From: Laetiporus sulphureus 93-53
Lineage: Eukaryota > Basidiomycota > Agaricomycetes > Polyporales > Laetiporaceae
Assembly (NCBI RefSeq): GCF_001632365.1
Contig: NW_024468550.1
Location: 223,123 to 287,122, forward strand
Direction: 5' to 3'
Length of the DNA stretch: 64,000 nucleotides
Both the position numbers and the translations under genes were made by a program. The notes below the pieces were generated by a model. The model searched no databases, had not been told where the DNA came from, and saw only the letters and a list, made by a program, of their open reading frames with translations. Below are positions 1 to 10,545 of this stretch, in pieces (positions within the stretch are counted from its first letter, which is position 1; every line of letters begins with the position of its first letter).

Positions 1-362
1 GTGATCGCAGTGGTAACGTCGTCCACCATGAGCGGAGAGGCAGGAGCGGCAGGAGGAGGTTGAAGTCAGGCTGCCAGATAGTTGTAGAGGGCTGCGTTAG
101 CAGGGATGGATGTCACTAGTGGGTCGGCAGGGTCCAGGAGGTGGAACCAGGCTGAAATTTCTTCGAGAATCACAGTGACTGTTTCTAGCGAGCTCACCAT
201 CCAACTGACGGGAGAGCCAGAGTTTCGCATCATGGTGGCAATGTGAGAGAGTCAGAAGTTGATGGGCTTTTCTTTAACGTAGTCGGGGACAGGAGGGAGT
301 AGAGGCCTGGCAGGCACCGCAGGCACCTGCAGAGATGGTGATGGTTGCGGTTCAAGAGGCAT
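1..362 (-). pseudogene. Proline-rich gag-like fragment, cut by the window edge
   Basis: Read on the minus strand from an ATG at 362, the translation begins MPLEPQPSPSLQVPAVPARP, continues through a Pro-rich stretch, and is interrupted by two TGA codons. The composition (Pro-rich head followed by a helical segment with NSGSPVSWMV) resembles the N-terminal region of fungal LTR-retrotransposon gag proteins. That is a resemblance of style, not a domain match. The fragment is much richer in G+C than the next 5 kb, so it is probably the end of a younger element or gene lying outside the window. A host-gene exon is an alternative. Confidence 0.35.
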
Positions 363-3300
363 TGACTCTTGTCATCATTATAAAAGAATTCAAGAAATGT
401 CAAAAACATTGATTTAAGCTTAGGACCTTTCATGCTCAATCATATTTATGCATCTCTCAACCCTTCCTGAGTTGAGATTCAGCACCTCATTCTTGCTGAA
501 TGAGGATTTGTGAGGCCATGCTACTGATGTTATTTGCATTTGTTCCTCTCATATGTAATAATTTTAGAATCAGTTTCTCTGCTCACCACAGCTGCTATGC
601 CTGAAAGCCTGCATGTATACATACATGAACTTATCTATGCTAGGTGTAAGTGAAACTAGTAAACTTTATGAAATATACATTTTATGCTCAAGAAACAAAC
701 ATCATATTTATAGGATAATCAGTTGTAAGCCAGCTCCTGCTCAATGCAATGTATTCTTAATACAAATATTCCTTGCCTTTCGTGATGTTAGAAGATACAA
801 GAAGTACTCTAGAAAATTTTCTATCAAGTATTCCTATTATTGATATCAGTAATATTTAAAATATTATATATTTGATAAGTCATGTGTGCTTGCTCCTTGA
901 TCAGCCTTGATACATGATAGATTCACTTTTGTACATTGACAGAGTATGCACTTCATTAAATACCATCATCTCAAATTATATTGTCAAATGTTGTAAGCCA
1001 AAGATCATTCTGTAGGGAATCTCTACATTAACTCAATGGATGAGTGTGGTTTCTACTCCAAACTTGGAGATTCACCATTGTGTATGCTACAAAGGTCAAT
1101 TCTTTACCACAAATTGCTGTTCTGTAAGCCAGAAATTGTTTGATAAATGATCTTAACATTAAAACTACATTATTTGAAAGAGCAATGACAATGCAGATGC
1201 ATGAGGACAGCATTTTATAGATCAACCTGAGTACCTGAAAGTCCTTCTCAGTCAGTATCATAAGGCTTTCATAACAATGGTGCCTTTCAGCTGGATGAAT
1301 ACCCTTAGAAGTTTAAGATCTTTAATAAAAATATAAGGTACACCACTTTCCTTTATCTAGTTTGATTGAGAGATTGAATAAATGTAGACATATACAGTAC
1401 TCAGGCTGTTCATACATGTTGAGAGTAAATAATGTTTCTAAACTATAAAGATTGCTGGCCATGCTTGGTTTAAGGCTATGAGAGCAGAGGCTGTCTATGC
1501 TTCTGAATCATATTTGTGAGTAGAAGGGATGAGCATTTTGATGTGGCCAAGTGACTCTATTCTGTTAAGAGGTTGTGTAGAAAGTGGCTTCTTCTAGTGC
1601 CTGTCATCAATGAGTAAGATTCTTCAATGAGGTTTCCCATTCTATTTGCTAATATTAGAGCTGATAGCACATATACATAAGGATTGGTCACTGACATTGA
1701 TTGTCAGCCCTCAATACATTGCAAGCTAATCACATGCAGAGAAAGATTTTCAGTTCAGCTGCACCAGCTGTAAATGTGAGTATAACAGTTTTTGAAGACT
1801 TTGCACACATCAATTATATGTTTTGGTATGTTAATATTATGCCTTTCAACATCATCTGTCTCTGTATACATTTGTTCACTACAATACAAGAAACTCTTGG
1901 AATGTAGTCTCAGAAATACATATGCCACACAGGACTATGTACATAAGACCTTATTAATTTATCTTAGTGGCTAAAAACTCGAATTGGACTGTTATAGTTA
2001 TAGATCTTGAATAGAAACTGTGACACCTTAGAAAAATGTTAAATAATACATTACTAAGATGATACTATGCTATTGAGCCACATTACATACATCAAAAATC
2101 TTTCAATTGTTTTAAAAGCATTCAATTGATTTAGTAAATCATCTTTGCAAATGCAGTACTCTCATTAGCCATAAATATTGCTAATTATTTCGATTAGCCA
2201 TGTTATTAGATTCAAACTCAAATTCAAACCCAGTGCTCTATGTGAACAAATATATTGCAAATATTTGAAACTAAAAGCAAGATGTTTTGAGGTCATAAAG
2301 CCTCAGAAAATGAAGAAGGAGACTTTTTGCTTGTATAGCAATGAAATTGAGAGCAATTGGAAGTATTATGCAAACAACACCAAAGTACAACATCCATGTT
2401 CATGCATCTAGCTAGTTGCACATTGCACATATGTGCACATCATAATTTGGATTATTTGTGCATTGTGATGACTTAAAGTGTGAGAATTTGAATGGCTGAC
2501 ATCTTTACAGATTCTGTAACCTCAAGTCTTCGCTTTTTTAGCTGAAAGATGGACTGCATATGGCTCTAATTGAGAGCCATCAATATTTAATTTACTATGT
2601 ACTATTTATATATTCAAACATTTAAAAATGTCACAATATATATCAGTATTTTCAACAATGCCCAAGATCTTTTTATATGCTCTGCATAAATCAGCCCCAT
2701 CTTCTGACATCTGCACATTGCACATCATGCTAGAAAGTCAAAACTTTTTTTTGTCATGGAAAACACTGGCATTGTGTTGAACACAGTAGAGTGACAAAGC
2801 CACATAAAATGAAGTATTTTCTAAGTTTCATTATGCCCATTTGCCACTAGCTGACCTGAAGGCACTCCTCCAGCTGAGTAATACAATCAGATGATGTAGT
2901 TTTACATGAGTTACATGTTTTGGATTGACAACTTTTGCTCATATCAATTAGGCTTCTAAGATGTTTTCTGTTACTGCTACACACAGTTAGTGATGATATA
3001 AAGTCTATGAGAAGCTTCAAAACAGACAAATAATTGAGGACACCTGATCAAGTAAATTTACAGTTTTCAGTGCATCTGAGATAGCAAGCAAAAAGGAATT
3101 CATTATCTGATATACAGATGACCAACAGCAATTGGCACTTTTTAGGCTTTTGCACTATGCAGTTCACTTCTGCTCTGTATCATTTCAGCAGTCAGTATGA
3201 GACTTGAAGCTTGAAGCTTGAGTGATCAGGGTGACATCCTCACTCAGCAATGTTGGAATGCCCTTTATATTGGTCAATGGCTTGCACCTCATCTGTCATG

Positions 3301-5580
3301 TTGTGTGAAAGGTCATTTGTAAGCAAAAATGAGTATTAAATGCTTGCTATGGCAGGTTATGTGTGCAAATAACTTGTTAGCCAGAAAATGCATGTATGTT
3401 ATAGTTTCATCTGACAAGTTCTAATCTGAACATATAATTTATAAGATAGCATTCTATTTATTTATTTTCATCATTTAGTCATATGACTGATAAATATGAG
3501 CTTAGCCTATCTAGACACTAGTCATGTGATCTTGAGTATCTCAGACATTAACTACACATGTGACTTGGGGATGCTGTCAATGGCCAACTAATTCATCATG
3601 TAGTCAGCAACACTAATACACTCAGTAATGCCACACGAGCTCCTGTCTCTGCTAAATTTATTTAGGCAGCTAATTAGATTAATAGAGACAAGTTGTATGA
3701 CTTTGTAGCTAGCTGATAGACAGCACATAATTTGCTTATATTAATATTGTATAATAGACTACAAGTCATGTATATAAGAACCATGGTAAATGGAAGACAG
3801 ATCTCAGTTATATTCTTTTTTCAGTCAATATTCATCAAATCAATTGAATGCTTTCAAAACAATTCAAACATTTGCATTTTATCATTTTCCAGTGTATCTA
3901 ATCTGGCCCAACAATATAATATCATCTGAGTAATGTATCATTTAGCATTTTCTGGAGTTTTGATATTTTTCATTTCTTGTTTAACCAATAATTGTTACAA
4001 TTCAAGTTTTCAGCCACCAAGGTAAAAATGATTGATTGCCTTTGGTGGCTGAGCCACAGCCCTGTATGACTTGTGTATTTCTGAGGCTACATAGTTATAG
4101 TTTGTTGTATTTATTGAGAAAATTGATAGAGAGACACATGATGGTAAAAAGCATAATATTAACATAACTGAAACATATAAACAATGTATGCAGAGCCTTA
4201 AAAAGCCAGTCTTAAAGTCACACTCAGAGCTGCTATGTAGAGCTGAGCTGAAATCCTTAGCAGACATTGATGTCATTAACAACTTGAATGTTCAGAATGT
4301 ACATAGAGTATGTTGTGCCCTTCTACCTCACATTGTGTATTTGCTATTAGCAATTCATCTCTTAATGATATGCCAAACATATATATGTGTTTAGTCAGAC
4401 CAGTTCTAACTATGCTGTATTTGATCGTTCAAAGTACAAATTATATTACAACATACTCAATGAGCATGATCTGTGTGATTGTCATAACCCAAAGCGGTTT
4501 TTTCAGTATAAACAAGTGAACTGTGAGGGCTATAAGATCTGTGAAAATGTCAGCCACTGTGAATTCTCATATTTGATAAATAGCTGACTTTTTCAAAGGT
4601 GGTGGAGCCTCAAATGTTTTTTTAGTTTAACTGACACATGGCAATTAAACCTATTGCATAAAATTCACATGCATATTGCTCTAAAAAGTTAAGATATGGA
4701 TCAGTCCTTCAAACAATGCCATCATAGTGTGAAATATGTTTTTACAAACTGAGTATTCTTGCCCTTGAATTAGAAAACATATCTGCACAGGATAGCAATA
4801 TATCATAGAATATGAAGTACAGGTAATTTTTCATATCCATTTCAGATAGCTCTTCATAAAGCAGAGTCAAAGATAAGTTTTAGAAAAGATATGGCTGAGA
4901 AAGGGACACACATTTTATAAGCTAAAACATACTCCTGTTTGAGAAACAAAGTGAGTTCACACACAGATACTCTGCAGATGCATTATGAATGTATGAAGTT
5001 AGAATTCTATCTCATAAAGTGTGTTCTATTTCTGTAGAAAAAGTGATGATTATCTTTCATGATACAAAATCTGTTGTATTCTCTATTGATCACAAAAAAT
5101 GCATAATTACCTACAGATTATGTTCCATTATACCATTGTTATTCTCTTCTAACATTAAAGTCCATCATTCTGGTGTATATTATTGGATCAAGTCAATTGA
5201 CTGTCACTTTGTTTTATCTATCTGAAACTTTCTACAATCTTGGATAATGATAAAAGTAAAAATGCTTGAAGGCACTTGAGGTTAAAAATGCTTTATTCAA
5301 CCTGTGAAGCATATTACAAGAGAACAAATAGCAAAAGGGCTAGCATAATGCTCAAGGTCAGAAATAATGCTGTGAATTCTGTGAATTGGTAAAGCTCTTC
5401 TAATGAGACAAATTTTGAAACACTGAGGAGTTTATGAAATATCTTTCATGATTGAAATAGATTCATCTTAAGAAATTGACTCTATAATGTGACACACCAG
5501 TGATAATCAACACCAATAAGGCTGCAGGTAAGGCTACAGAGTGTTGTGTTATCAATGGCAGAAAGAGTGTATTGGCACAA
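363..5580. repeat. AT-rich, CpG-poor tract of decayed repeats
   Basis: No open frame here looks like a protein: the longest are under 100 codons and have no recognisable motif. CG dinucleotides are very rare by eye. Several pieces match repeats further along the window: 2085-2640 matches repeat family C (also near 51.7, 57.7 and 63.4 kb), 4010-4075 carries a GGTGGCTGAGCCAC sequence seen near 55.6, 56.0, 56.9 and 63.2 kb, and 4380-4600 matches the arm family near 50.8 and 61.6 kb. The rest is probably the same kind of debris. I see no gene. Confidence 0.6.
2085..2640 (+). repeat. Repeat family C, copy 1
   Basis: The block shares long runs with 51770-52310 and 63420-63560 in the same orientation and with 57750-58030 in reverse. 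Shared landmarks include TTGTTTTAAAAGCATTCAAT near the start, a run around GTTTTGAGGTCATAAAGCCT, and a later run around CTTCGCTTTTTTAGCTGAA. It encodes nothing recognisable. The presence of four diverged copies in 64 kb marks it as an interspersed element of unknown class. Confidence 0.55.
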
Positions 5581-5599
5581 TAAAAGGTAAGACCTTCAC

Positions 5600-6010
5600 A
5601 GTATAGGAGTTTTCACGATGTATCCTTGATACTCGTATTTACGTGAATGGTCCACATGCATGCCAGGTAGAATGAATGTCTCGAGCTCTTCTGCAGTCCA
5701 TTGATACACTCACCCATGTTTCAAACCTCCACTGAGCAATGAAGGGTCATGGTTTGTGAAATGCAAGTGAAATTCATAAATGGTTCAAAAGATGCGAGGA
5801 GTGCAAATGTCCATTTGTCAGTTGATTAGAAATATGAAGGATGATGTTCGACTTTGTAGGAACAAAGACAAGCAGTCGTGATGTCTGGTCACATATCTCA
5901 ACAATAGGGTTCTTATCAGAGTAAGCCAGTGCAGCAATGGAATGACGGGTTGAAATAGAGAGTTGATTATGTGATGTTGAATGAGATTGAGCGAGGCATC
6001 ACATCAGGAG
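5600..6010 (-). pseudogene. Unrecognised coding remnant
   Basis: Two minus-strand stretches read like protein. One (about 5990-5800) includes STRHSIAALAYSDKNPIVEI followed by a hydrophobic segment containing LLVFVPTKSN. The second (about 5730-5610) includes WTAEELETFILPGMHVDHSR. They lie in different frames with a TGA just before the second, so an intron or frameshift separates them. I do not recognise the family. The opposite strand is stop-rich here, which supports the minus-strand reading. Confidence 0.35.
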
Positions 6011-6145
6011 TGAATCTCCTTGCTGAAGTAGTGATCAAATGACAAGCGATGAGAATTATATGTCGATGAATGATAACGCGTACCATCAAGCATCATCGCA
6101 GCTGTGAGTGGCTTCGATGAATGGACCCAGTGAACGTGAATCAAT

Positions 6146-6635
6146 GTGAGACGTAAAAGATCCCATGACGATACATTTTCCGATATCGATTCATATAAGA
6201 AGTCAGTCATTTGGTATGGAGGCACCATTTCATACACAGAATACACACTCATCGAAACACTCAGTAGTGGTACACAATGCTATCCATTCAGATTGTTGAT
6301 TGAAAAGCCTTACCTGGCAAATGCGTCCGTGACAAATGACAAGATTTATGATGGAAATATCGACGATCCACACCTTCAGATGTAAGAGGGTTTCTTGAAG
6401 GTGCTCATTCTAACCTATGTGACACCGCAGGTATATACTTAATGCACAATTACAGACTATATCTGCATATGTGACGGACCAGTTTCTGAAGGAGGGGCAT
6501 CCAGAGATGGTCAAGAATTTGCAAGATTATGCTAACGTGATCAACACTCCACACATTGGATGTCCAGATAATGTATTCTTTACATCATGGCAATTGAACC
6601 TCGCTCCTGCCCAAGCTGACAGTAGTGACAAGTGA
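6146..6635 (+). CDS. Unrecognised two-exon gene fragment
   Basis: Two plus-strand coding stretches join in frame across a short intron at 6382-6430, which begins GTAAGAG, ends CCGCAG and contains CTAACC as a branch-like site. Exon 1 carries SVIWYGGTISYTEYTLIETL and exon 2 carries YVTDQFLKEGHPEMVKNLQD. The joined frame runs about 145 codons to a TGA at 6633-6635 with no internal stop, unusual in this block. No ATG opens exon 1, so the true 5' end probably lies in an upstream exon I cannot place. The family is not recognised. Confidence 0.5.
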
Positions 6636-6759
6636 CGGCTCTGATGATGTTATCAGTATTCCATTAACAGTGATGATCAGCAAATGAACTCAACAAGTCA
6701 ATGGGAGTTTTTGATAAAAAACATCACGACAACTTTGACAGTGTCATAGAAATGTCCTG

Positions 6760-7061
6760 CATGACATGTGGCTCAAATTTGCTATCAGAATATGACAAGA
6801 GACTCTTTTCTTTCCTGGTCAAGGCATATACTTTGTTCTCACCCCTAGTCGAGTGATCTACTTCATGGGGTGCATAGACCATGATGAAATGGCTCCCATC
6901 ACCCTCGCAGGAGAGGAACTGCTGTCTTGGACATACAGATTCACTGTCATAGGATACTCATCCAGTGCAATGATTGAAGGCTCATTGAAGCATGCCATGG
7001 CAGCTTTGCCTATGGCTGCATTATCTAACACGTCAGAAGTTTTGTCATTTGATCTGTGACA
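6760..7061 (+). CDS. Short ORF of uncertain reality, opposite gene-D fragment
   Basis: A plus-strand frame from about 6790 to 7061 reads through LTPSRVIYFMGCIDHDEMAP and LLSWTYRFTVIGYSSSAM without a stop. The minus strand is also open here and forms the end of the gene-D-like fragment described next, so only one of the two can be real. I prefer the minus-strand reading because it continues the duplicated gene-D sequence, but the plus-strand frame is as protein-like. Confidence 0.2.
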
Positions 7062-7668
7062 CATGTAGTGACAGAATTTGAATAAACATATGAAATGTTC
7101 TACAATAATATCTCTAGGAGGACATCTCAGCTGTTTTCCTAGATAGGACTTGATAGAACAGTTCTTATCTTATTAACTCTTCTGATTTGGCTAACAGTTC
7201 AACAGCTCAGCTAAGTTGGCAGCAGAAACAATATCACAAAAGGCAAACTGACTAAGAATAGAAATGGTATCCTCAGTAAATCAGTGATAAAATCTGAATT
7301 GTTGTCTTGGGTTAAGGTTTGAACTGTCCACCAAGAGAAAAACTACGGAAACTGCAGTGATGTTCACTTGAATGTTTGCTGAAACTAAATCTCAAATGTT
7401 GTTCCATTTCTCGCTCATCGGCCGATTTTGCAGCTACTCAAAAGTCAGTCATCGACCATTCAGTGGTATGCTGACTGGTCGCAGAGCGTGTGATCATCCC
7501 ACTGCTCAACTCAAAGATGGCTAAGGTGCGGCTGATCTTCGTAGCTGTTGCAGACATGGGATTGTCAATAACTATGATGCTGGAGAGATTATTACTCGTA
7601 TGCATAGACAAAAATGAAATGTTACATTGCACGCAAAGAAGTTCGATTCTAATCCACAGTGCATGACT
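6858..7668 (-). pseudogene. Gene D paralogue fragment (left copy)
   Basis: The minus strand encodes ISRTLAIFELSSGMITRSAT, matching ISRTLAIFQLNSGMIVYSTT of gene D at 29.5 kb. Similarity continues through the intervening DNA to the residues DKTSDV. Beyond that point the two copies diverge, although both continue with an AAI tripeptide. Several stops interrupt the frame. Its orientation is inverted relative to gene D, so it belongs to the inverted segmental duplication. The function is unknown. Confidence 0.5.
7022..7668 (-). repeat. Left arm of a 0.65-kb inverted duplication (partner 29420-30078)
   Basis: The sequence here is the reverse complement of 29420-30078 with scattered substitutions. 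Matching landmarks include GGACATCTCAGCTGTTTTCC here and its complement near 29970, and CAGAAGTTTTGTCATTTGAT here with its complement near 30060. Similarity stops abruptly near 7022/30078. The arms lie about 22 kb apart and contain the same gene-D segment. Confidence 0.75.
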
Positions 7669-7682
7669 ACTAACAACACAAA

Positions 7683-7727
7683 GAGCTCATTTGCTACATG
7701 GTCCTTCCTGCAGTAATATTGTGAGCA
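7683..7727 (+). repeat. 45-bp segment flipped relative to the inverted duplication
   Basis: The segment starts GAGCTCATTTGCTACATGG and continues through TCCTTCCTGCAGTAATATT. A close relative lies at 29354-29397 in the same plus-strand orientation, although the neighbouring 0.65-kb duplication is inverted between the two places. Relative to its surroundings the segment is therefore reversed in one copy. Confidence 0.5.
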
Positions 7728-7734
7728 CGATCCA

Positions 7735-8007
7735 TTGTGTGAGCAATACGGCACTGCAATCTGCTGCTTGGATGAGATTGCCACTCTAGCGGGACATCCT
7801 TTTTGGGGCAGAAGCGAAGATAGTGGAACATTGTGCCTACGAGCTGCTCTGAAACTGGGTAAAAGGCTAGCTCCAGATAGTGCTCTGGCCTCCACATGCA
7901 TTGCTGCCATGTGGATGAGCTCAAGGGATCATGCTGTTGAGGTGGTACACTATGGACAGGAAATGAGGTACGCGTTGGTGACGAGTATAGCTGGCCCTCA
8001 AAGATGA
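7735..8007 (+). CDS. Unrecognised 90-codon ORF
   Basis: The plus-strand frame reads MCEQYGTAICCLDEIATLAG and later GKRLAPDSALASTCIAAMWM, ending at TGA 8005-8007. An overlapping minus-strand frame (7694-8125) is longer but Ser/His/Pro-rich in the way of a shadow frame, so I prefer the plus strand. Neither resembles a family I know. It lies between the gene-D fragment and the first GTGTTGACC cluster. It could be an exon of a larger lost gene. Confidence 0.3.
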   Translation: MCEQYGTAICCLDEIATLAGHPFWGRSEDSGTLCLRAALKLGKRLAPDSALASTCIAAMWMSSRDHAVEVVHYGQEMRYALVTSIAGPQR

Positions 8008-8149
8008 AGACTGAAAGTGGCATGATCTGTATGGAAAAATGAGTGACATCTATTATAGATGGGTTGGTGTACATACGTGTACACTGGCTACTGTCTGGTG
8101 CAATGCCTTTGACTGTCAACATCAATGTACAGGAGACTGAAGGATGTGC

Positions 8150-8680
8150 AGTTATGCCACAGCAGTCAACACTGATGCAATCGTGATGAAGTAAAGGTAA
8201 TGTGTCACACTGGTCAACACTGATGTGATTGCGAGCCAGGAGAAAGTGTGAACAAACAGCAAGACAGAATGCATTGGTGAGATGCGTCGCAGCACACAGC
8301 AGTCAACACCGATGTGATCATGATGAAGTGGAGATAATGCATAATGTGTCACACTGGTCAACATCAGTGTGATCGTGAGCCAGGAAAAAGCGTGAACAGA
8401 CAGCAGGATGGGATGCGATGCGATGAGCGTTGACATTTTGAATGTAAGGGCTGCATTTTCCGCGAGGAGCACCTAAGCGTGTTAGCTATATATAGTTCCA
8501 TCAGAGTCGGCTGAGATATACATATATACTGTTTTTATCTAATCGTGTCAGTGTTGACCGACGTGATTGTGCTTAAGCTTGTTTCCTCTAATTGTGCTGG
8601 TGTTGACTGCTAGGACTGTTTGATGAATCTCCCATGAAGACTGACGTGTCCATGTCTCAATGGTGTTGATCACTGAGATA
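8150..8680. promoter_or_regulatory. GTGTTGACC motif cluster 1
   Basis: Four copies in reverse orientation (core GTCAACAC or a one-base variant, near 8163, 8211, 8300 and 8355) are followed by three in forward orientation (near 8550, 8591 and 8660). The extended forward form reads TCAGTGTTGACCGACGTGAT. The reverse copies sit in a unit of roughly 140 bp that also contains GAGCCAGG and recurs at 13815-13960. The stretch between the two orientations includes TATATATAG-like sequence. See the finding on this motif for a possible upstream role. Confidence 0.5.
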
Positions 8681-8808
8681 GCTATGTCAGACAGTTTTGC
8701 TCAAAGTGGAAGTTCTCCATGACATGCAAAGTCATGAACACTAATCGGTGAGTTCACATTCTTTGCTCACATCTGTGATTCAATATTCGGTGTTCTCATT
8801 GCTTCAGC

Positions 8809-9060
8809 TCATGCAAAGCAACAGATGTGACCATCTGTTGTGCTAACAGCAATGTGATGACTTTCTTTCAGAATCGTTGGGGCAAGGGCGATAATTTCGC
8901 TTCCACAGTCGAAGTGTTGATGAAGGCAACATGCGAGAGCAGTGAGGAGGTGAAGAATTTTTGTCTCCCGAGCAGAGCTGTCAGTGAGTTGCAAAGAGAC
9001 ATCAGGAGAGAATCGCGTATGGTTCATGACACTAGTTCCAATGGGTATAGGTCAAAATGA
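8809..9060 (-). pseudogene. WD40-protein exon fragment (left copy)
   Basis: The minus strand encodes SEIIALAPTILKESHHIAVS followed by TTDGHICCF, nearly the same as SEIIALATTILKESHHIAAN and TTDGQICCF in the WD40 gene at 24.5 kb. The pattern of a hydrophobic strand, a turn and a DG motif fits a WD40 blade. Only this exon region is recognisable. Upstream sequence reads ARETKILHLLTALACCLHQH and is probably a retained intron or decayed exon. The copy is inverted relative to the gene at 24 kb. Confidence 0.6.
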
Positions 9061-9270
9061 AATCAGACTAAAAGGTTACATCTTGGACAGATGTGAGTGA
9101 GTGGCCCAAGTAGGAAGATGGGCAATACCTACCTGATTTAGTTCTAATACAATGACATGATCCTTGAAAATAGCATATTCAGCAAACTGTGAGAGCACCC
9201 ACTGAACCTTCACCTCCTCTAGTGTTTGGGACCTCTCCGTCGACCACGTTCAGGCAGGAAAGTCAGACCA

Positions 9271-9690
9271 TCAAGTGAAAGGATCCGGGCCATTCAACAT
9301 TGCTGGGAGGTATCGATGAACAGCGAAGCGAGGATGTCCATCTATGATATAGATGTGTTTAATAGAGCCTGCGATTGCAGGAGATAAACGGTTGCCATGT
9401 GGATAGAATATAACCAGACTATTATCAATGTGCGTGCATGCTCGAGCAAAGATGACATGATTAACATGAAGGTGAGCCCACAAAGAGACTCGCAGGAGAT
9501 CGATAAGTGTCTTGAGATTCTCAGAAGTCTTTGTCATAGGAAGTTCCTTCACTGCTTCCTCATCGGCAGCGATAATCTCATAGATATGAGCTCCATCACT
9601 GGGCATTTCTCTGTACAGCTTTTCGAAAAGTATCTTGCACTGTCAAACACCATCTGGAGCATCAGGTCGAGAGAGCCATCACCTTAGATT
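9271..9690 (-). CDS. Unrecognised ORF, possibly an exon of a larger gene
   Basis: A minus-strand frame of about 110 codons reads HIYEIIAADEEAVKELPMTK, then LKTLIDLLRVSLWAHLHVNH, and ends with GSIKHIYIIDGHPRFAVHRY just before a GPDPF motif. The preceding codons (MVFDSARYFSKSC) extend it upstream with a frame change. The composition is clearly protein-like. The closing motif resembles C-terminal modules of some fungal transposon-linked proteins, but I cannot support an assignment. Reverse-oriented GTGTTGACC motifs lie 160-240 bp upstream (9848-9926). Confidence 0.4.
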
Positions 9691-9839
9691 CACTCCATGC
9701 AAGAATGTGCTATGAATAGTTCCCTTAAGCTCACCTTTTTATACAATTCAATATGCAACAGTGAGAAGAGAGAAAAATGCGCACCGAATTTGTGGTTTGT
9801 TGGTAGACGTTGCAGTTGACAAGCAATGATAGATGAGAG

Positions 9840-10160
9840 ACTGCTCACGACAGTCAACACCGTTGGGATGCATTGCTGAATGAGGATCATCGGGGCAGAG
9901 ATAGATGCTAGAGACTGCTCCCGATGGTCAACACCATCGGGATGCATTGCTATGAGGGTCGTCTGGAGAGAATCATCTGAATAATGGGAGACTAATTTGG
10001 GGTACCTAATTTGGAGACAATTGAGATTGTTGGAAGATCTAGATCTATATAGATGCTTCTCTCAGATTGACTTAAGTGCCAGGCCTCTTAGATTGACTCA
10101 AGCGCCCATTGCAAAGACTCTCCCTCTAATTGCATCAGTGTTGACCAACGTGATTGCCTG
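9840..10160. promoter_or_regulatory. GTGTTGACC motif cluster 2
   Basis: Two reverse-oriented copies (9848 and 9926, each within GTCAACACCRTYGGGATGCA) are followed by one forward copy near 10137 (CATCAGTGTTGACCAACGTG). The reverse pair lies upstream of the minus-strand ORF ending at 9690. The spacer contains two tracts of TAATTTGG about 15 bp apart. Confidence 0.4.
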
Positions 10161-10360
10161 CTTTCACACCTCTCAGGCTCTACTGAAGAGAACAGATGGT
10201 GACTGCAGTCCATCCAACAGAAATAAGTGCGAGCTCACATTGATGACCGAAGTAGACCAAAGTACAATACAATACAGTCAAAAATGCACGCATAATGTTC
10301 GACATGGTGATACTAGCTAAAAGTCCAGTGCAGATACAGCACAGAAGCATGACTGAAAAG

Positions 10361-10545
10361 CACGAGAGCCTCCGCTCCTACATACTCAATGTGGGAGGGG
10401 CATTCAATGAGAGGGGCATCTCTCAGCATGAGAGCCTCTGCTCCTACATACCTGATGTGAGAGAGGCATCTGATGAGAGGGGAATCCCTCAGCATGAGAG
10501 CCTCTGCTCCTACATACTCGATGTGGGAGGGGCATCCAGTGCTGT
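10361..10545. repeat. 66-bp tandem repeat, nearly three units
   Basis: Units start at 10361, 10427 and 10493, each opening with CAYGAGAGCCTCYGCTCCTA. The period is 66 bp (22 codons), so every frame is kept. The third unit overlaps the last codons and stop of the coiled-coil gene on the minus strand, so the array begins inside that gene's 3' end and runs into its downstream flank. Confidence 0.8.

Noticed and set aside
7694..8125. Minus-strand 143-codon ORF
   Set aside because: Composition looks like the shadow of the plus-strand frame at 7735-8007; no motif supports it.
9271..9606. Assignment to a named transposon protein domain
   Set aside because: The resemblance rests on a few residues near the C-terminus and could not be tested.
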